Of a DNA stretch of 64,000 bases, positions 32,011 through 43,140 are shown piece by piece. The position numbers and the translations under genes were made by a program. Numbering within the stretch: position 1 is the first letter of the stretch; each line of letters begins with the position of its first letter. The stretch is from Calliopum simillimum. Its lineage: Eukaryota > Arthropoda > Insecta > Diptera > Lauxaniidae. The notes below the pieces were generated by a model. It did not search any database. It had not been told where the DNA came from and saw only the letters and a program-made list of their open reading frames with translations. The stretch lies in contig OX638368.1 of assembly GCA_951812925.1 (NCBI GenBank), positions 84,178,909 through 84,242,908 of the forward strand, in the 5' to 3' direction.

Positions 32011-32531
32011 TAGTTTTAATCATGAAGCAAAAAATTCATGATTATTTTGATTATGAATGCCTAATTTTATTTCTTAAATTGCAATAGAACATCCAATAAA
32101 CCCAATGAAATGCAAAGAGCATGAAAAAACTTTCTAAAATTTCCTCAAATCAGAGGAAACCCCATTATTGGGCATCTCGCCATAATTCGCTACATAATAG
32201 CTCTTGCATGACAACTCCAACAACTACAAAGGAAGTTAAAAGTAAAAATACAAAAAAATTAATATAGTTCTGCCTCTACAAGAAGCTTAAAACCACAGAA
32301 AGTTCCACCTTTAAAGAAAGCTCTAATGCAAGAGAAGCTCCTACATAACAGAACTAAAGGACAAAAACGAGCTTAAGTGAAACAGAAACCTCTGTTAGAT
32401 CCACTGTTAGTAACAACCCAGCACACATTTTGTCTAAAACTAAGTCCTATAGTGCGTGCAACAAATGGTGCAACTATGTGTCCAACTCCTCCCACCTAAA
32501 CTGGCTTAGATAGGTACATAACTATTGATAC
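32011..32531. other. Spacer, no gene recognised
   Basis: Mixed AT-rich sequence with a CTCTTGCATGA/CTCTAATGCAAGAG near-mirror pair around 32202 and 32320. No credible coding frame. Confidence 0.35.
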
Positions 32532-33482
32532 CAACCACGTGTAAACGATCAAGATTTTTTTTATGGCATCCGATTTGGCTGAAAATTGGCATAAGTAATA
32601 GTAGCATAGTGAGAAAAATTACTACCAAATATTTTTTCAAAATTTAAAAAAATGGCGGTGATAAAGGACTTTTAAATTTTTAGGTTAGTTTTTTTTAAGA
32701 AGCTATAACTTTAGTTGCATTTATCCAATTCTCAATTTTATGGTGTCAAATGATTTGAAGTGTAACTTAGCAGTCCTCCAAAAATTGGAGTGGGACTGCC
32801 AGTGGTTCTCCAGAAAAACAATAAAATGTGGCTTCTACCGCAATTTTTCAGTCCATTTTTTTTGAATTTTAAATTTTTAATTAAACGTTAATTTGAATTT
32901 GAAAAAAGTGCGTTGGTACTTTCATTAGTACTACACAAGCCAAAAAACAGTCAACAAACTAACTTCAGCATTTGAAAATTTTATTTAATAAAAATTTTAA
33001 ATTAAAAAAAAAATTCTGAAAAATTGCGGAAGATACTACATTTTATTGTTTTCTGGAGAGCCACTGGCAGTCCCACTCCAATTTTTGGAGGACTGGTAAG
33101 TTACACTTGTAGCTTTGTTTACAAGAAAAATAAAAAATATCAAAAATTACGCATTCTGGGAAACTCAATTTAAAAGTTTTTTTCAGTGTAAACTAAAAAA
33201 AAAAAAAATAACATTTTTTGCTAGTTTTTATTTTAAAGCCTGTTTTAAGACAAATCATTTGACACCACAAAATTGAGAATTGGATAAATGCAACTAAAGT
33301 TATAGCTTCTCAAAAAAAACTAACCTAAAAATTTTAAAGTCCTATATCTCCGCCATTTTTTTTTTTAATTTTAAAAAAATATTCGGTAGTAATTTTTCTC
33401 ACTATGCTACTATTACTTATGCCAATTTTCAGCCAAATCGGATTCCATGAACAAATTTCTTGATCGTTTACACGTGGTTTGC
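32532..33482. repeat. Foldback element B, copy 2
   Basis: The termini CAACCACGTGTAAACGATCA and the inverse ending near CACGTGGTTTG, with the same inner phrases as copy 1 at 2571-3663 (GGCATCCGATTTGGCT, TTACTACCAAATATT, GCGTTGGTACTTTCATTAGT). The two copies are recognisably the same family but differ in many places. Confidence 0.85.
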
Positions 33483-33719
33483 ATCTATTACCAAAAGAAA
33501 GCGTAGTCCAAAAGCGCTAAATATCTCATAGGGAAACGGCAAAAAACAAAAAATTGATACCTTCCCAAAATCGGTTCTAAGTAAGTATTTCGTAATGAAG
33601 AATCACTTTTGTTTTAATCTGCCTTTTTATAAATTTATGTATTCGTATTGGGCTTTGGACGTAAAAAATTAAAAAAACATAAATCTTTCATTTTGTATTT
33701 TCTTTTTTTTCTATTGTAT

Positions 33720-33852
33720 AAAATAGTTTTCGGTCGCGCGCGACATCATGTTCGCTTCCTACGTCTTTCGCACAGAGTGGAAGAGAGAATTAAAAAGAGG
33801 AAGAGCTACGCGCTGGTTGGGGAGCGAGCAGGGGGCAGAACCCCATAGTTTT
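33720..33852. other. Helitron-like 3' end
   Basis: GGAGCGAGCAGGGGGCAGAA then CCCCATAGT forms a GC-rich hairpin followed by a near-CTAGT terminus, a pattern common at arthropod Helitron 3' ends. No RepHel helicase is in the window, so at best this is a non-autonomous end. Weak call. Confidence 0.3.
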
Positions 33853-33993
33853 ATTAAAAAATTAATTTCTGAAATAATAAAATATGGGAAAAACGACAAT
33901 TTTAACAATATCACAATTTTTAACACAGTAGAGTTATTCACGATCTGGAGTAACGAGTTGAGTAACAGGTTAAAAGTGCACTGGTTACTTTGA

Positions 33994-34141
33994 ATTGAGG
34001 CTATGAGCGCAGCAGTGGCCTAACCTTTACTTCGTTGATAAAGCAAAAGCACATAACCTGAGTCGGTACAAGCACAAGTTATTTGCTTTTGATTTTTTAA
34101 CGAAGTGAGGGTTAGGCCACTATTGCGCTCATTGCCTCAAT
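33994..34141. mobile_element. Nested MITE with ATGAGCGCA ends
   Basis: Left ATTGAGGCTATGAGCGCAGC and right (reverse complement ATTGAGGCAATGAGCGCAAT) continue into AGTGGCCTAACC and ACTTCGTT on both sides. Short, non-coding. Target duplication unclear. Confidence 0.65.
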
Positions 34142-34166
34142 TGTGAGTATACTCAATACTTTTGCA

Positions 34167-34419
34167 CATGGTACAATTATAGAGGTAGCGCCAAATTGTC
34201 AAAACGAATAATGCGGAGACATAATTGGTAGCAAGTTCTGTCAATAAGAGCAAAGCGGAGAACGAAATCAACCAATCAAATCGCCTAGAGACAAATGTCA
34301 AAATCAGAAAACTGTAAAATTGTTGTTGTTTTGCTTGTTAATTTTGACAGTACTTGCTACCAAAAAAGAAGAACAAGAAACGTGTCAGTTACTGACGTTA
34401 CCTTGTTAATTGTACCATG
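34167..34419. mobile_element. Nested MITE with 8-bp target duplication
   Basis: The ends CATGGTACAATTA and TAATTGTACCATG are exact inverses, flanked by CTTTTGCA at 34159-34166 and 34420-34427. Copy 1 of the host MITE has a single CTTTTGCA at this point, confirming the empty site. An 8-bp duplication fits hAT or P-type transposition. 253 bp, no coding. Confidence 0.85.
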
Positions 34420-34804
34420 CTTTTGCACGTATATTTTCTTTTTGTTTATTAAAATAATTTAAACTGACAACAAAAACAAAATTTTTTTTAATGAATATTT
34501 TGCTCTCATTCTAATTTTTATTTTTGATGAACCAAAATTTTTTCTCAATAATTAACATGTTCAAAAGTTTTTATAGAAATAGAAATATTAAAAAAAAGGC
34601 AAAAGTATAAGATTATTTTACACTTCAAAATAGCTTGACTTAAAGTCAGAGAAAAAATCATACAGAAAAACATAAGGAAACGCATATGACTTCTCAGATA
34701 GTCTGAAGTGCCTTTAACAGAGTCACTCACGTATGTTTTGCTGTTGGGGTTGTGCACTGTTACCCTGTTACTCAGGACGTTACTTCAGATCGTGAATACC
34801 CCTA

Positions 34805-35200
34805 CTAGGGGTAAGTACACATTTGGAAAACTTACTTTTTAAAGAAATTGTGATATATTTGTTTAAATTGTCGTTTTTTTCATATTTTATACTTTCAGAA
34901 CCTGATGATGACAAGCAGTTTTAGCCAAAATATTGGAAATTAAATTTAAAATAAAATACAAAATAAAAGATTTGTGTTTTTGTTTTTCACGGCTAAAGCG
35001 TTATACGAATACACTAATGAAGAACCTCAAAACAATATTCCAACCGTTAGGGACCAGAAACTACCACCAATATATCTGAGAACATAATTTCAGCTTATAA
35101 GTAAATAATTTAATAACTTTTGGGTGAAAATAATTTTCGGTGATTTCTATAAAAAAGGGTAATATAGCTGAGACTTAAATCCAAATTTACAATGAAAAAA
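34805..35200. other. Spacer, no gene
   Basis: AT-rich, no credible frame or repeat recognised. Confidence 0.35.
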
Positions 35201-35204
35201 ACTA

Positions 35205-35650
35205 CAGAAAAGAAGTTATACCCACCTTCCACCTGATATCACCCTCGTGTCGTACGCGAACAATTGCTCGGTAGTCTCTTCGGGGAAAACCGTCGAAGAG
35301 GTGGCAAGTAGGATAAATGTATACCTTGACGTTTTGCAAGATGTCTTTGCCAAGCGTAAGCTACAGCTTACAACACAAAAGTCATCAGTGACAATCTTTT
35401 AGTCAACTAGGCGGCCCCCGTCTGGTCTCCACTCCTTAGCGATACACAGTATGGCAGATTGCAAAATAAGCAGAATGATGCGCTGCTACGTATCGCAACC
35501 GGATGCCACCAGATGGCACACGTGGATCATCTTCATGATGAAACCTGCATGCTATCGGTCCGACAGCATAATTTCCTGTTGCCAAACAATTTCTACTGGC
35601 TACCCATAACCCCAACCACAATTGTTCACTGAAACCCTTTCCCTACCGTT
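35205..35650 (+). mobile_element. Jockey-type LINE fragment, RT remnant
   Basis: Translated pieces: DITLVSYANNCSVVSSGKT, where the catalytic YADD has become YANN, then INVYLDVLQDVFAKRKLQL, and in another frame LLRIATGCHQMAHVDHLHDE, a Jockey-type post-RT motif. Several frame changes; no start or poly(A) tail. Dead. Confidence 0.65.
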
Positions 35651-36056
35651 AAATATGCAGTGAACTATTTTTTCATTCCTTATATTTGGGATCCCAGGTC
35701 ATCCAGGTTAGCGTTAAGCCAACTGCATCAGCAAGCAGTATATGTGTCCATTAAAACCAACGTTTACAAAGAATGAGTAATGGCTCTTCTAACGAGTATA
35801 CCAATGATTATGCTCCGATCATAATTGAATAAGTTATAGCAAGAAAAATTTTCATATCAACCTCACACGGTGATACGAAAGAAAATTATTTACGTATAAA
35901 AGTGTCGCTAAAATCGGTTTCGATGTGAAAATTTGTTCTTTTTTGCTCATTCAAGATCTGTTTTTAGCGAAATCCTATCAGATCCCGTTAAAAGTTATAC
36001 TAAAAATACCTTTTAATAAGTATTTTAGGAATTCTTCAATTAAAAATATGTTGTTA

Positions 36057-37291
36057 CATTTGCCTAAGGTTACGAAGTTTCTGGGAGGTAATAGGGGAGG
36101 CCTAGGTTTAAAAAAAATTGCACCCGGAGGGGGGTCTAAAATGTACCCCTAAGGAGTTATAGGGTTAAAACCGATTTTCTGCCTCTTTTAAGAAAAAAAA
36201 TTTTCTTGGAACACCCTAACATTTTAGGGAAAACATTTCTTGCACAATGTGCAAGGACAAGACCAAGACTGCTATGGTCTTGGTCTTGGTTTGCTCATCA
36301 CTACACCATATGCAGCGCAACGCATGCGAGTAACCCGTGTGTTACATAGAAAAGTATTGTTGTCTAACCTCAATCAAAAAAATTGGTATGACAAATGTAC
36401 TATAGTATCGGATTAAAGAAAATTTAACGAAGATTTCAAAAAAAAAAAATTACAAAAAGCTATATTAATAGGACCTTTTTCATACTAAAATGGTTATCAA
36501 AGTCAAAAAATGGGGAAAAAGGTCCAGAACTTTGATAAATCCTTTTAAACCCTATAAACCATATATAAAATTAGCTAAAACTTTGCCATAGAAATGTTTT
36601 CCCTAAAACGTTAGGGTGATCCAAGAAAATTTTTTTTTTCTGAAAAGAGGCAGAAAATCAGTTTTAACCCTATAACTCCTTAGGGGTACATTTTAGACCC
36701 CCCTCCGGGTGCATTTTTTTTTAAACCTAGGCCTCCCCTATTACCTCCCAGAAGCTTCGTAACCTTATGCAAATGTAGGTGCCGTGACATAGTCCCCACG
36801 GACATAATCCCCATTTTAGAAATGGGGATTATGTCCGCAAGTGTTTCGGACATAATCCCCAGGAAAAAAGGGACAAAGTCCCCATAACGATATTTTGTTA
36901 TTGACAACAGAAGCAGCTCAGGATTTACAACTCCCAAAAATTCCAATACCGTTTCAGCGGCGGCCTTCAGCCGCTGATCAGTCTATAATATATCCAACAC
37001 CTAGTTTGTTAGCCACAGTAATTTTTCATAAGAGTAGGGGTAAGTGGGTGGCCTGCGGCCGCAGCTCAGGATTTAAAACTCCCAAAAATCTAACATCGGC
37101 TTCGCGGCGGCCTTTGGCCGCGGATCGGTCTATAACATCCAACACTATATAAATTTTTTAAATGGATTAATGCAAAAATTTTGTTCATTGGGATTATGTC
37201 CGAAAAATTTGCGGACATAACCCCATGACCAAAATGGGGGTTATGACCGAAAAATTTCGTAAATGGGGATTATGTCCAGTAACCGCAAATG
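36057..37291. repeat. Foldback element with CATTTGC ends and TA duplication
   Basis: Left CATTTGCCTAAGGTTACGAA and its inverse, ending GCAAATG, flanked by TA (36055-36056, 37292-37293). Arms include GGGAGGTAATAGGGGAGGCC and CCCGGAGGGGGGTCTAAAAT, both mirrored at 36690-36750. A 507-bp element has split its right terminus. A small CCAAGACC/GGTCTTGG palindrome lies at 36260-36290. Confidence 0.8.
36778..37284. mobile_element. Element with GGACATAATCCCC repeats and 9-bp duplication
   Basis: Termini GGTGCCGTGACATAGTCCCC and (reverse complement) GGTTACTGGACATAATCCCC, flanked by GCAAATGTA at 36769-36777 and 37285-37293. GGACATAATCCCC or its complement recurs at least eight times, in both orientations, in the outer 100 bp of each side. 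The middle has two copies of the GC-rich GCGGCC unit also seen at 4795 and 6600. A 9-bp duplication suggests a Mutator-like class. Non-coding. Confidence 0.75.
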
Positions 37292-37549
37292 TAACCACGG
37301 TGGTTTTTAAAAAATTTTAACTTTTTGAAATACCAGCCGCGATTTTTTTCAGGGATAATGTTGGGGGACCCTTCTAGTATCTAAATCCGCAAACTGCGAA
37401 ATAGAACGTCCAGCCGTTTTTTTTTTTTTCGACATTTTAGTTTTTTTAACGATTTTTGAGTATGTCTCGGTGTTTATGTATGTATGTATGTATATTTATT
37501 CACATTTCTTCAAGTAGGTATATAAAAATTTACAAAATAATTTCTAATA

Positions 37550-38861
37550 GCCCAGGAAAATAAGACATTTTCTGCGAAAAAATTCCCAGTGGAAATTTTT
37601 CACCGGAATTGTCTTTATTTATGCATGATACACAAACTGTGAAAAGTCCATTGCAAAGTCGTGTGCGCATAAAAAGTTATTAAGGCTCAAAGGTCGCTAA
37701 AATCAGTTTTTTGCAAATATCTCGCTAATGCTAACTTTTACAGAAAAATGTTGGTCTCCAATTTTGTAGCACAGGAAATTTCCTACAAAAGTACGTTAAA
37801 AGTATTTGCGTACGACTTCTAGTTTAGGAGATCACCCAATTTAAAAAGTTGTTAACAGTTATGATATGAAATAATACCTATGAGTTCATATTAAAATATC
37901 TTACTTTTTAAATTGCAATAACTCTTCAATGAGAAGTTGTACAAACAAAATTAAAATGCCGTTTGAAAGATAATTTAATTTTCTATATACCTTAAAAATA
38001 TTCTTGAATAACCGCTAAGACTTCGAAATTACTGGTTTTTTAAGGATATCTGCGAATTGGTAAGTACTTCGATAAAAAGTAATGGGACCAAATTTGCAGA
38101 GAATTACAAGATCTACAATAAATAAGCGATATGTGTACACATAGAAGTAACCGTTTAGAAGATATTCCAAAAAAAACCCTTAAAATGCCAAAAAACCGGT
38201 TTCTATTGAATATCTTCTATACGGTTACTTCTATGTGTACACATATCGCTTATTTTTTGTAGATCTTGTAATTCTCTACAAATTTGGTCCCATTACTTTT
38301 TATCGTAGTACTTACCAATTCGCAGATATCCTTAAAAAACCAGTAATTTCGAAGCCTTAACGGTTATTCAAGAATTGTTGTTGAGCCGTTTGAAAAAAAA
38401 ATTTTGTACGGTATATAGAAAATTAAATTATCTTTCAAACGGCATTTTAACTTTGTTTGTACAACTTCTCATTGAAGAGTTATTGCAATTTAAAAAGTAA
38501 GATATTTTAATATGAACTCATAGGTATTATTTCATATCATAACTGTTAACAACTTTTTAAATTGGGTGACCTCATAAACTAGAAGTCGTACGCAAATACT
38601 TTTAACGTACTTTTGTAGGAAATTTCCTGTGCTACAAAATTGGAGACCAACATTTTTCTGTAAAAGTTAGCATTAGCGAGATATTTGCAAAAAACTGATT
38701 TTAGCGACCTTTGAGCCTTAATAACTTTTTATGCGCACACGACTTTGCAATGGATTTTTCACAGTTTGTGTATCATGCATAAATAAAGGCAATTCCGGTG
38801 AAAAATTTCCACTGGGAATTTTTTCGCACAGAAGCTCTTTTTTCGTCTTATTTTCCTGGGC
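37550..38861. repeat. Foldback element D, copy 1 (1.3-kb palindrome)
   Basis: GCCCAGGAAAATAAGAC at the left is mirrored at 38845-38861, with long matching arms of about 640 bp and axis near 38200. Inner phrases: GCGAGATATTTGCAAAAAAC and its complement, TTATTAAGGCTCAAAGGTCG and its complement. Left flank TA; the right flank is TT, beside the start of a LINE tail. A full second copy is at 62003-62724. Confidence 0.9.
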
Positions 38862-41800
38862 TTTAATAAAAATAAGAAACAATTCAAATTATAAAATACA
38901 CTAAATAAAGATAACAAACTGTAATAATTATATACTTATATTGAAGAATGGTAGGTGACATTGTATGTATAAAAAATACAGTATTTAATGCCACGTCGAT
39001 GAAAGATAATTTCATTAAAAGATTAAAATGACCAAAAATAGAATAACTTTAATTAAGTGTCGTAGGTGTAGAGAATTGAAAAATATGGAGAAAACGTGAA
39101 AAAAAGGAAATAAAAATATTTAAAAAGAAAGTTACAAAATTATGGAAAATTTATAGATTTAATTTAAAATTTAAAAGTGCAACAAAAGCAAAAAATAAAA
39201 ATCTAAGTGAATTAATAATAACGTATGGAAAGCAAACAAATATATCATAAAAAACCTCAAACAAAGCCTTGATCTACTCAATGGGAAAAATCAAATACAG
39301 GGACGCAGCAAAACTTCAATTTCAGCTAAATCAAAACCAAGCAGCCATGACTTGACTTGACTTAGAAACGTCGTTAAGATACGAAGCATTTTCAAAGATT
39401 CCGGAAGTTTATTGAAAAGCCTACAAGAAATAATATGAAAGGAATTGCGGTAACCTGTTGTCCGAAATGTTAAGACATTCACAGTATGACCATATCGCAG
39501 AGAATATCTGTCAGATAGTCTGCTGCTCAGGTAACCGCACCTCAAGAAAAAAACTTTAAGGACTTTATAATAAAAAAGGTGTCGAGTAGGAAGAATTTTA
39601 AGGGATCTAAACAGTTCCATCGAATGAGCAAAACGATTTCTGCTGCACATTTTTTTAATAATAGCTTTTTGCAAAATCAACAATGGTCTTGTTCTACTTT
39701 CATAAGCTCCACTCCAGCAAGAAATGCCGTAATTGAGTTTTGAATGAAATAGTCCAAAGTAAAAGGATTTTAAAACGCTTGCAGGACAGAGCTTCTTAAT
39801 ATTATAAAAATTTCTCACCACATTACGAAAATATATTTTGAGGCTATTTGTATGTTCATACCAATTAAAATTTTGGTCGATAGTGATTCCTAAATATTTA
39901 AAATGAGGTACAGTGTTAATCAAAAAGCAATCAGAGCTACATGCAGTATCAGGGTCGTAAGGAAGTGAATGAGAAGGGCATATTTTATATTTAAGACAAC
40001 ATGGATCATAAAAAATTATATCGTAGACAGGTTGAGTTTGCGATGTCAGGTTAAAATACATTAGTCTAGTTTTGCAGCTTATTAGTAGTTTATGTTGCAA
40101 AAACCATTTCCTCAGCACATCTACATCGTGGTTTATATAAACTGGCAAGTCAAGAAGCGAATTACAAATATAGCTTATACCCAAATCATCAGCGAACGCT
40201 GTTACTTTTCCTTTTAAATCTTGTTGAAAAACTGAATTTATGTATATAAGGAATAGGATAGGCCCAAGGACTGACCCTTGCGGAACACCTACATTAACCA
40301 TACCCTCACAACTAAGACTTGTACCAATTTTAACTTTATGAATTCGATTTGAAAGGTAAGATGCAAACCAATCAAACATGTGACCTCTAAAACCAATTGA
40401 ATGGAGTTTATTTAAAAGTATTTGGTGATCGACCATGTCAAATGCCTTATCTACAAAAAGACTAGCACAGAAATTTTTATCATCTAGACCTTTTTGAAGA
40501 TTAGAGCAAAAATTCAACAATGCATCTTCAGTAGACAAATTTTCCCTAAAACCAAATTGATTTGAACTAAAAAAATTTAGGCGAGTGAGAAAAGAAACAA
40601 CTCGTTTCTTAACTACTATTTCAAACACTTTAGCAATAGCAGGTAGCAAAGAGATTGGTCTATAATTACTCTTTTCATTGCGGTTACCCTTTTTGAAAAG
40701 AGGAGTAATTATGGCACTCTTGAACTGATCAGGAAAAACTCCTGTCAAAATACTTTTATTGAAAAGGTAGGCAAGAATATCTACAATATTATAAGCAACA
40801 TTTTTCAATAGGGCATTCGAAATGCCATCAATAGCACAAGATTTTGAATTATCCAGAGATTGAATAGTTTTTAGCAATTCCAATGCTGAAATATGTTCAA
40901 AAAAGAAACTACATGAAGACGTAATGTCTGATTTTAATGCTGGACAATCGCAAAAACTAGAGTGCAGTTCTATAAAAGGAAAAGAACCAATTGAGGCAAA
41001 ATATTGATTAAATATGTTAGCAATTGAAGTGCTATTAGAAATGGTATTGCCGTCATCAATTAAGCTGATAGGAGAAGAATATTTAGAAGATCTACCACAT
41101 AAATTATTTAAAAGTTGCCATTCTTTTCTTAAGTTACCTTGGCAGTTAGAAAATTCAGTTTGATAATAATTTTCACGAATTTTTGGAATTTCAATTTTAA
41201 TTTGTTTAGCTAAAATATCATGTCTAGTTTTTAATTGTGAATTATTGGGGTGCTTATAACATTTTAGTCTTAGCTTTTGCTTAAGTTTAATTTTTTTCAC
41301 AAGAACCGTGCTTATCCAAGGCTTGAGTTTTTTATCTTTAGAATGAAGAATTGGAACAGGATAGGTTGCATCATTAACAAAATTTTTGAGAATTTTTTCG
41401 AAATTGGAATACGCTGGAGACATATCACTGGCTCTGAATACACTGCTCCAGCCCTCAAAAAGTAGTTGCCTGTTCAGATCAACGTAGTTGATTTTTGTAA
41501 GAATTAAATGACTTGCTGAAGATTTAACTATTTTGACATTATTGATTATAAGGCCAGTCATACAGTGATCTGTTATACTTAAATCAATATTGATATTTTT
41601 AAATGGAACTACCGGACTAAGGAATCTCCCAAGTACATGGTCAAGACAGGATTGAGAAACGTGTCTAGTTGGTTCATTCAAAAACGAAAATAGACCGTGT
41701 TCAGCTAAAAGGGTGGTATAATAATCTACGTTTTCACAATCATTTAAGATGTCTAAATTAAAATCTCCTATTAGAAGTAAGTTGGTAGCATTTTCGTTCG

Positions 41801-42430
41801 CAAGAAAATAGCCAAGCTCATTCAAAAACTGACTTGCTGAATGAGAGTGCAGTCTATTAAAACAGACAAAAGTGAACAAAACCTTATTAATTTCGCAAGT
41901 TATCTTAATGACATCAGCAGTGCTGAAATGACACAAAGAAGAACAACAGTTAAAACCAGATTTTGCATAGACACAAACACCACCCGCACAATAGGTATCA
42001 TTGGGGATTGCAAAAAAATCATAACCTGGCATACTAAAATCATTCAATTCAGTAGAATAGATCCAAATTTCGGAGAGAAAAATAAAATCTGGAAATCTAT
42101 GAAAAGCATTTAAATTTGAAAGCAATAAGTTAAAGTTTTGCCTCATACTCCTTATATTTTGTTGTACAATAACAATAGAATTATCCGCATTGAGAGAAAA
42201 AGAAAAGTCCGAGATATCTCTAATAATATCTAAAGAAAAGTTGTTGTTTATAAGATCATCGTTCAAAATATCCATTGTTTACTAGTTTTTTTCTTTAATA
42301 GTTTTTACTTTTATTAGTTCGTTAAGTTCATCAAATGATCTAACAACAACCTTGTCTTTAGCTTTCTTCTTCAAAAGAATGCGACAGTCTTTATACCAGA
42401 CAAATTCAAAACTTTTGATCAAACTTTTGA
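38862..42430 (-). mobile_element. CR1/L2-group LINE, 5'-truncated in ORF1
   Basis: Minus strand. 42285-42420 encodes the end of ORF1 (FEFVWYKDCRILLKKK, then VVVRSFDELNEL and a stop), the pattern at the C-terminus of CR1/L2-type ORF1. ORF2 follows (39291-42275). The 3' UTR of about 400 bp is AT-rich. The 3' end abuts foldback D and the 5' end lies beside foldback E. I did not find a target duplication. Confidence 0.75.
39291..42275 (-). CDS. LINE ORF2: endonuclease and reverse transcriptase
   Basis: An open 994-codon frame from MDILNDDLINNNF. The endonuclease (about 35-250) has VVQQNIRSM, FLSEIW near 68 and LIGDFNLDIL near 170, and ends with SITDH. The RT (about 510-760) has FKSAIITPLFKKG, NYRPISLLPAIAKVFE, NQFGFRENLSTEDAL, PQGSVLGPILFLIYIN and the catalytic box AFADDLGIS near 692. 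Motif A reads SLFVDKAFDMVDH, two residues shorter than the usual FVDLSKAFD spacing. There is no RNase H; the C-terminus has the CR1-like FHIISCRLFNKLPESL. The frame is otherwise intact, so the short motif A may be the only block to activity. Confidence 0.92.
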   Translation of the reverse strand: MDILNDDLINNNFSLDIIRDISDFSFSLNADNSIVIVQQNIRSMRQNFNLLLSNLNAFHRFPDFIFLSEIWIYSTELNDFSMPGYDFFAIPNDTYCAGGVCVYAKSGFNCCSSLCHFSTADVIKITCEINKVLFTFVCFNRLHSHSASQFLNELGYFLANENATNLLLIGDFNLDILNDCENVDYYTTLLAEHGLFSFLNEPTRHVSQSCLDHVLGRFLSPVVPFKNINIDLSITDHCMTGLIINNVKIVKSSASHLILTKINYVDLNRQLLFEGWSSVFRASDMSPAYSNFEKILKNFVNDATYPVPILHSKDKKLKPWISTVLVKKIKLKQKLRLKCYKHPNNSQLKTRHDILAKQIKIEIPKIRENYYQTEFSNCQGNLRKEWQLLNNLCGRSSKYSSPISLIDDGNTISNSTSIANIFNQYFASIGSFPFIELHSSFCDCPALKSDITSSCSFFFEHISALELLKTIQSLDNSKSCAIDGISNALLKNVAYNIVDILAYLFNKSILTGVFPDQFKSAIITPLFKKGNRNEKSNYRPISLLPAIAKVFEIVVKKRVVSFLTRLNFFSSNQFGFRENLSTEDALLNFCSNLQKGLDDKNFCASLFVDKAFDMVDHQILLNKLHSIGFRGHMFDWFASYLSNRIHKVKIGTSLSCEGMVNVGVPQGSVLGPILFLIYINSVFQQDLKGKVTAFADDLGISYICNSLLDLPVYINHDVDVLRKWFLQHKLLISCKTRLMYFNLTSQTQPVYDIIFYDPCCLKYKICPSHSLPYDPDTACSSDCFLINTVPHFKYLGITIDQNFNWYEHTNSLKIYFRNVVRNFYNIKKLCPASVLKSFYFGLFHSKLNYGISCWSGAYESRTRPLLILQKAIIKKMCSRNRFAHSMELFRSLKILPTRHLFYYKVLKVFFLRCGYLSSRLSDRYSLRYGHTVNVLTFRTTGYRNSFHIISCRLFNKLPESLKMLRILTTFLSQVKSWLLGFDLAEIEVLLRPCI

Positions 42431-42442
42431 TCAAAGTACATA

Positions 42443-43062
42443 CCCAGAAACCGGACTATATATTTCCGTAGGTTTTCGATGCGCTGATTCCGAATCTGGT
42501 CGCAGAATTGCTCCATCACGTCAGGTTTTTGAGATATCCTAACCTAAAAGTGCCAAAAATGACGATTTTTCTCAATTTTGAGGTTAAATAGCTCTAAGGA
42601 TTTTATTTTTCTTGGAAAACTATGAACGATATTTTAAAGTACTAGTCTTCCTCTTTCAAATGCCGTTGAGTTTGTTTGAATATCTTTGTTTTTCTCTCAG
42701 ATATGGCATTTTGAAGAATGCATATAAGAATGCATATAAAGTTTCCTCTACGGACTTTTAGATATAGGGAAATCCTCTTACATGCATTCTTAAAAATGCC
42801 ATATCTCAGAGAAAAAAAAAGATATTCAAACTAACTCAACGGCATTTGAAAGAGGAAGACTAGTATTTTAAGATGCCGTTCATAGTTTTCCTACAAAAAT
42901 CAAATCCTTAGAGCTATTTAACCTCAAAATTGAGAAAAATCGTCATTTTTGGCACTTTTAGGTTAGGATATCTCAAAAACCTGACGTGATGGAGCAATTC
43001 TGCGACCAGATTCGGAATCAGCGCATCGAAAACCTACGGAAATATATAATCTGGTTTCTGGG
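42443..43062. repeat. Foldback element E, 620-bp palindrome
   Basis: The ends CCCAGAAACCGGACTATATA and its inverse ending TTTCTGGG, flanked by TA on both sides (42441-42442, 43063-43064). The arms, mirrored about 42745, carry GAATCTGGTCGCAGAATTGC and TTTGAGATATCCTAACC. A diverged half copy is at about 46240-46330. Confidence 0.88.
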
Positions 43063-43140
43063 TATAATTTTTGTCGGCCTGTGTAATTTTTTAAATGTAT
43101 ATACGTATATATATGTGTAATATATATATATGTATATATG

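Larger units (their letters stand above)
33931..34804. mobile_element. MITE with TTCACGATCTGGAGTAAC ends, copy 2, with two insertions
   Basis: Same termini and interior order as 31618-32010. Two smaller elements have entered it (33994-34141 and 34167-34419), making it 874 bp rather than about 390. The comparison with copy 1 shows the pre-insertion sequence. Confidence 0.82.

Noticed and set aside
36240..36300. CRISPR-like or hairpin RNA from CCAAGACC repeats
   Set aside because: A single short inverted pair with no repeat-spacer pattern; the genome is eukaryotic.
2571..38861. Palindromes as pure assembly artefacts
   Set aside because: Arms contain private differences, copies recur at distant sites with their own flanks, and some have TA duplications. 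Artefact remains possible for single cases, so long-read confirmation is suggested.
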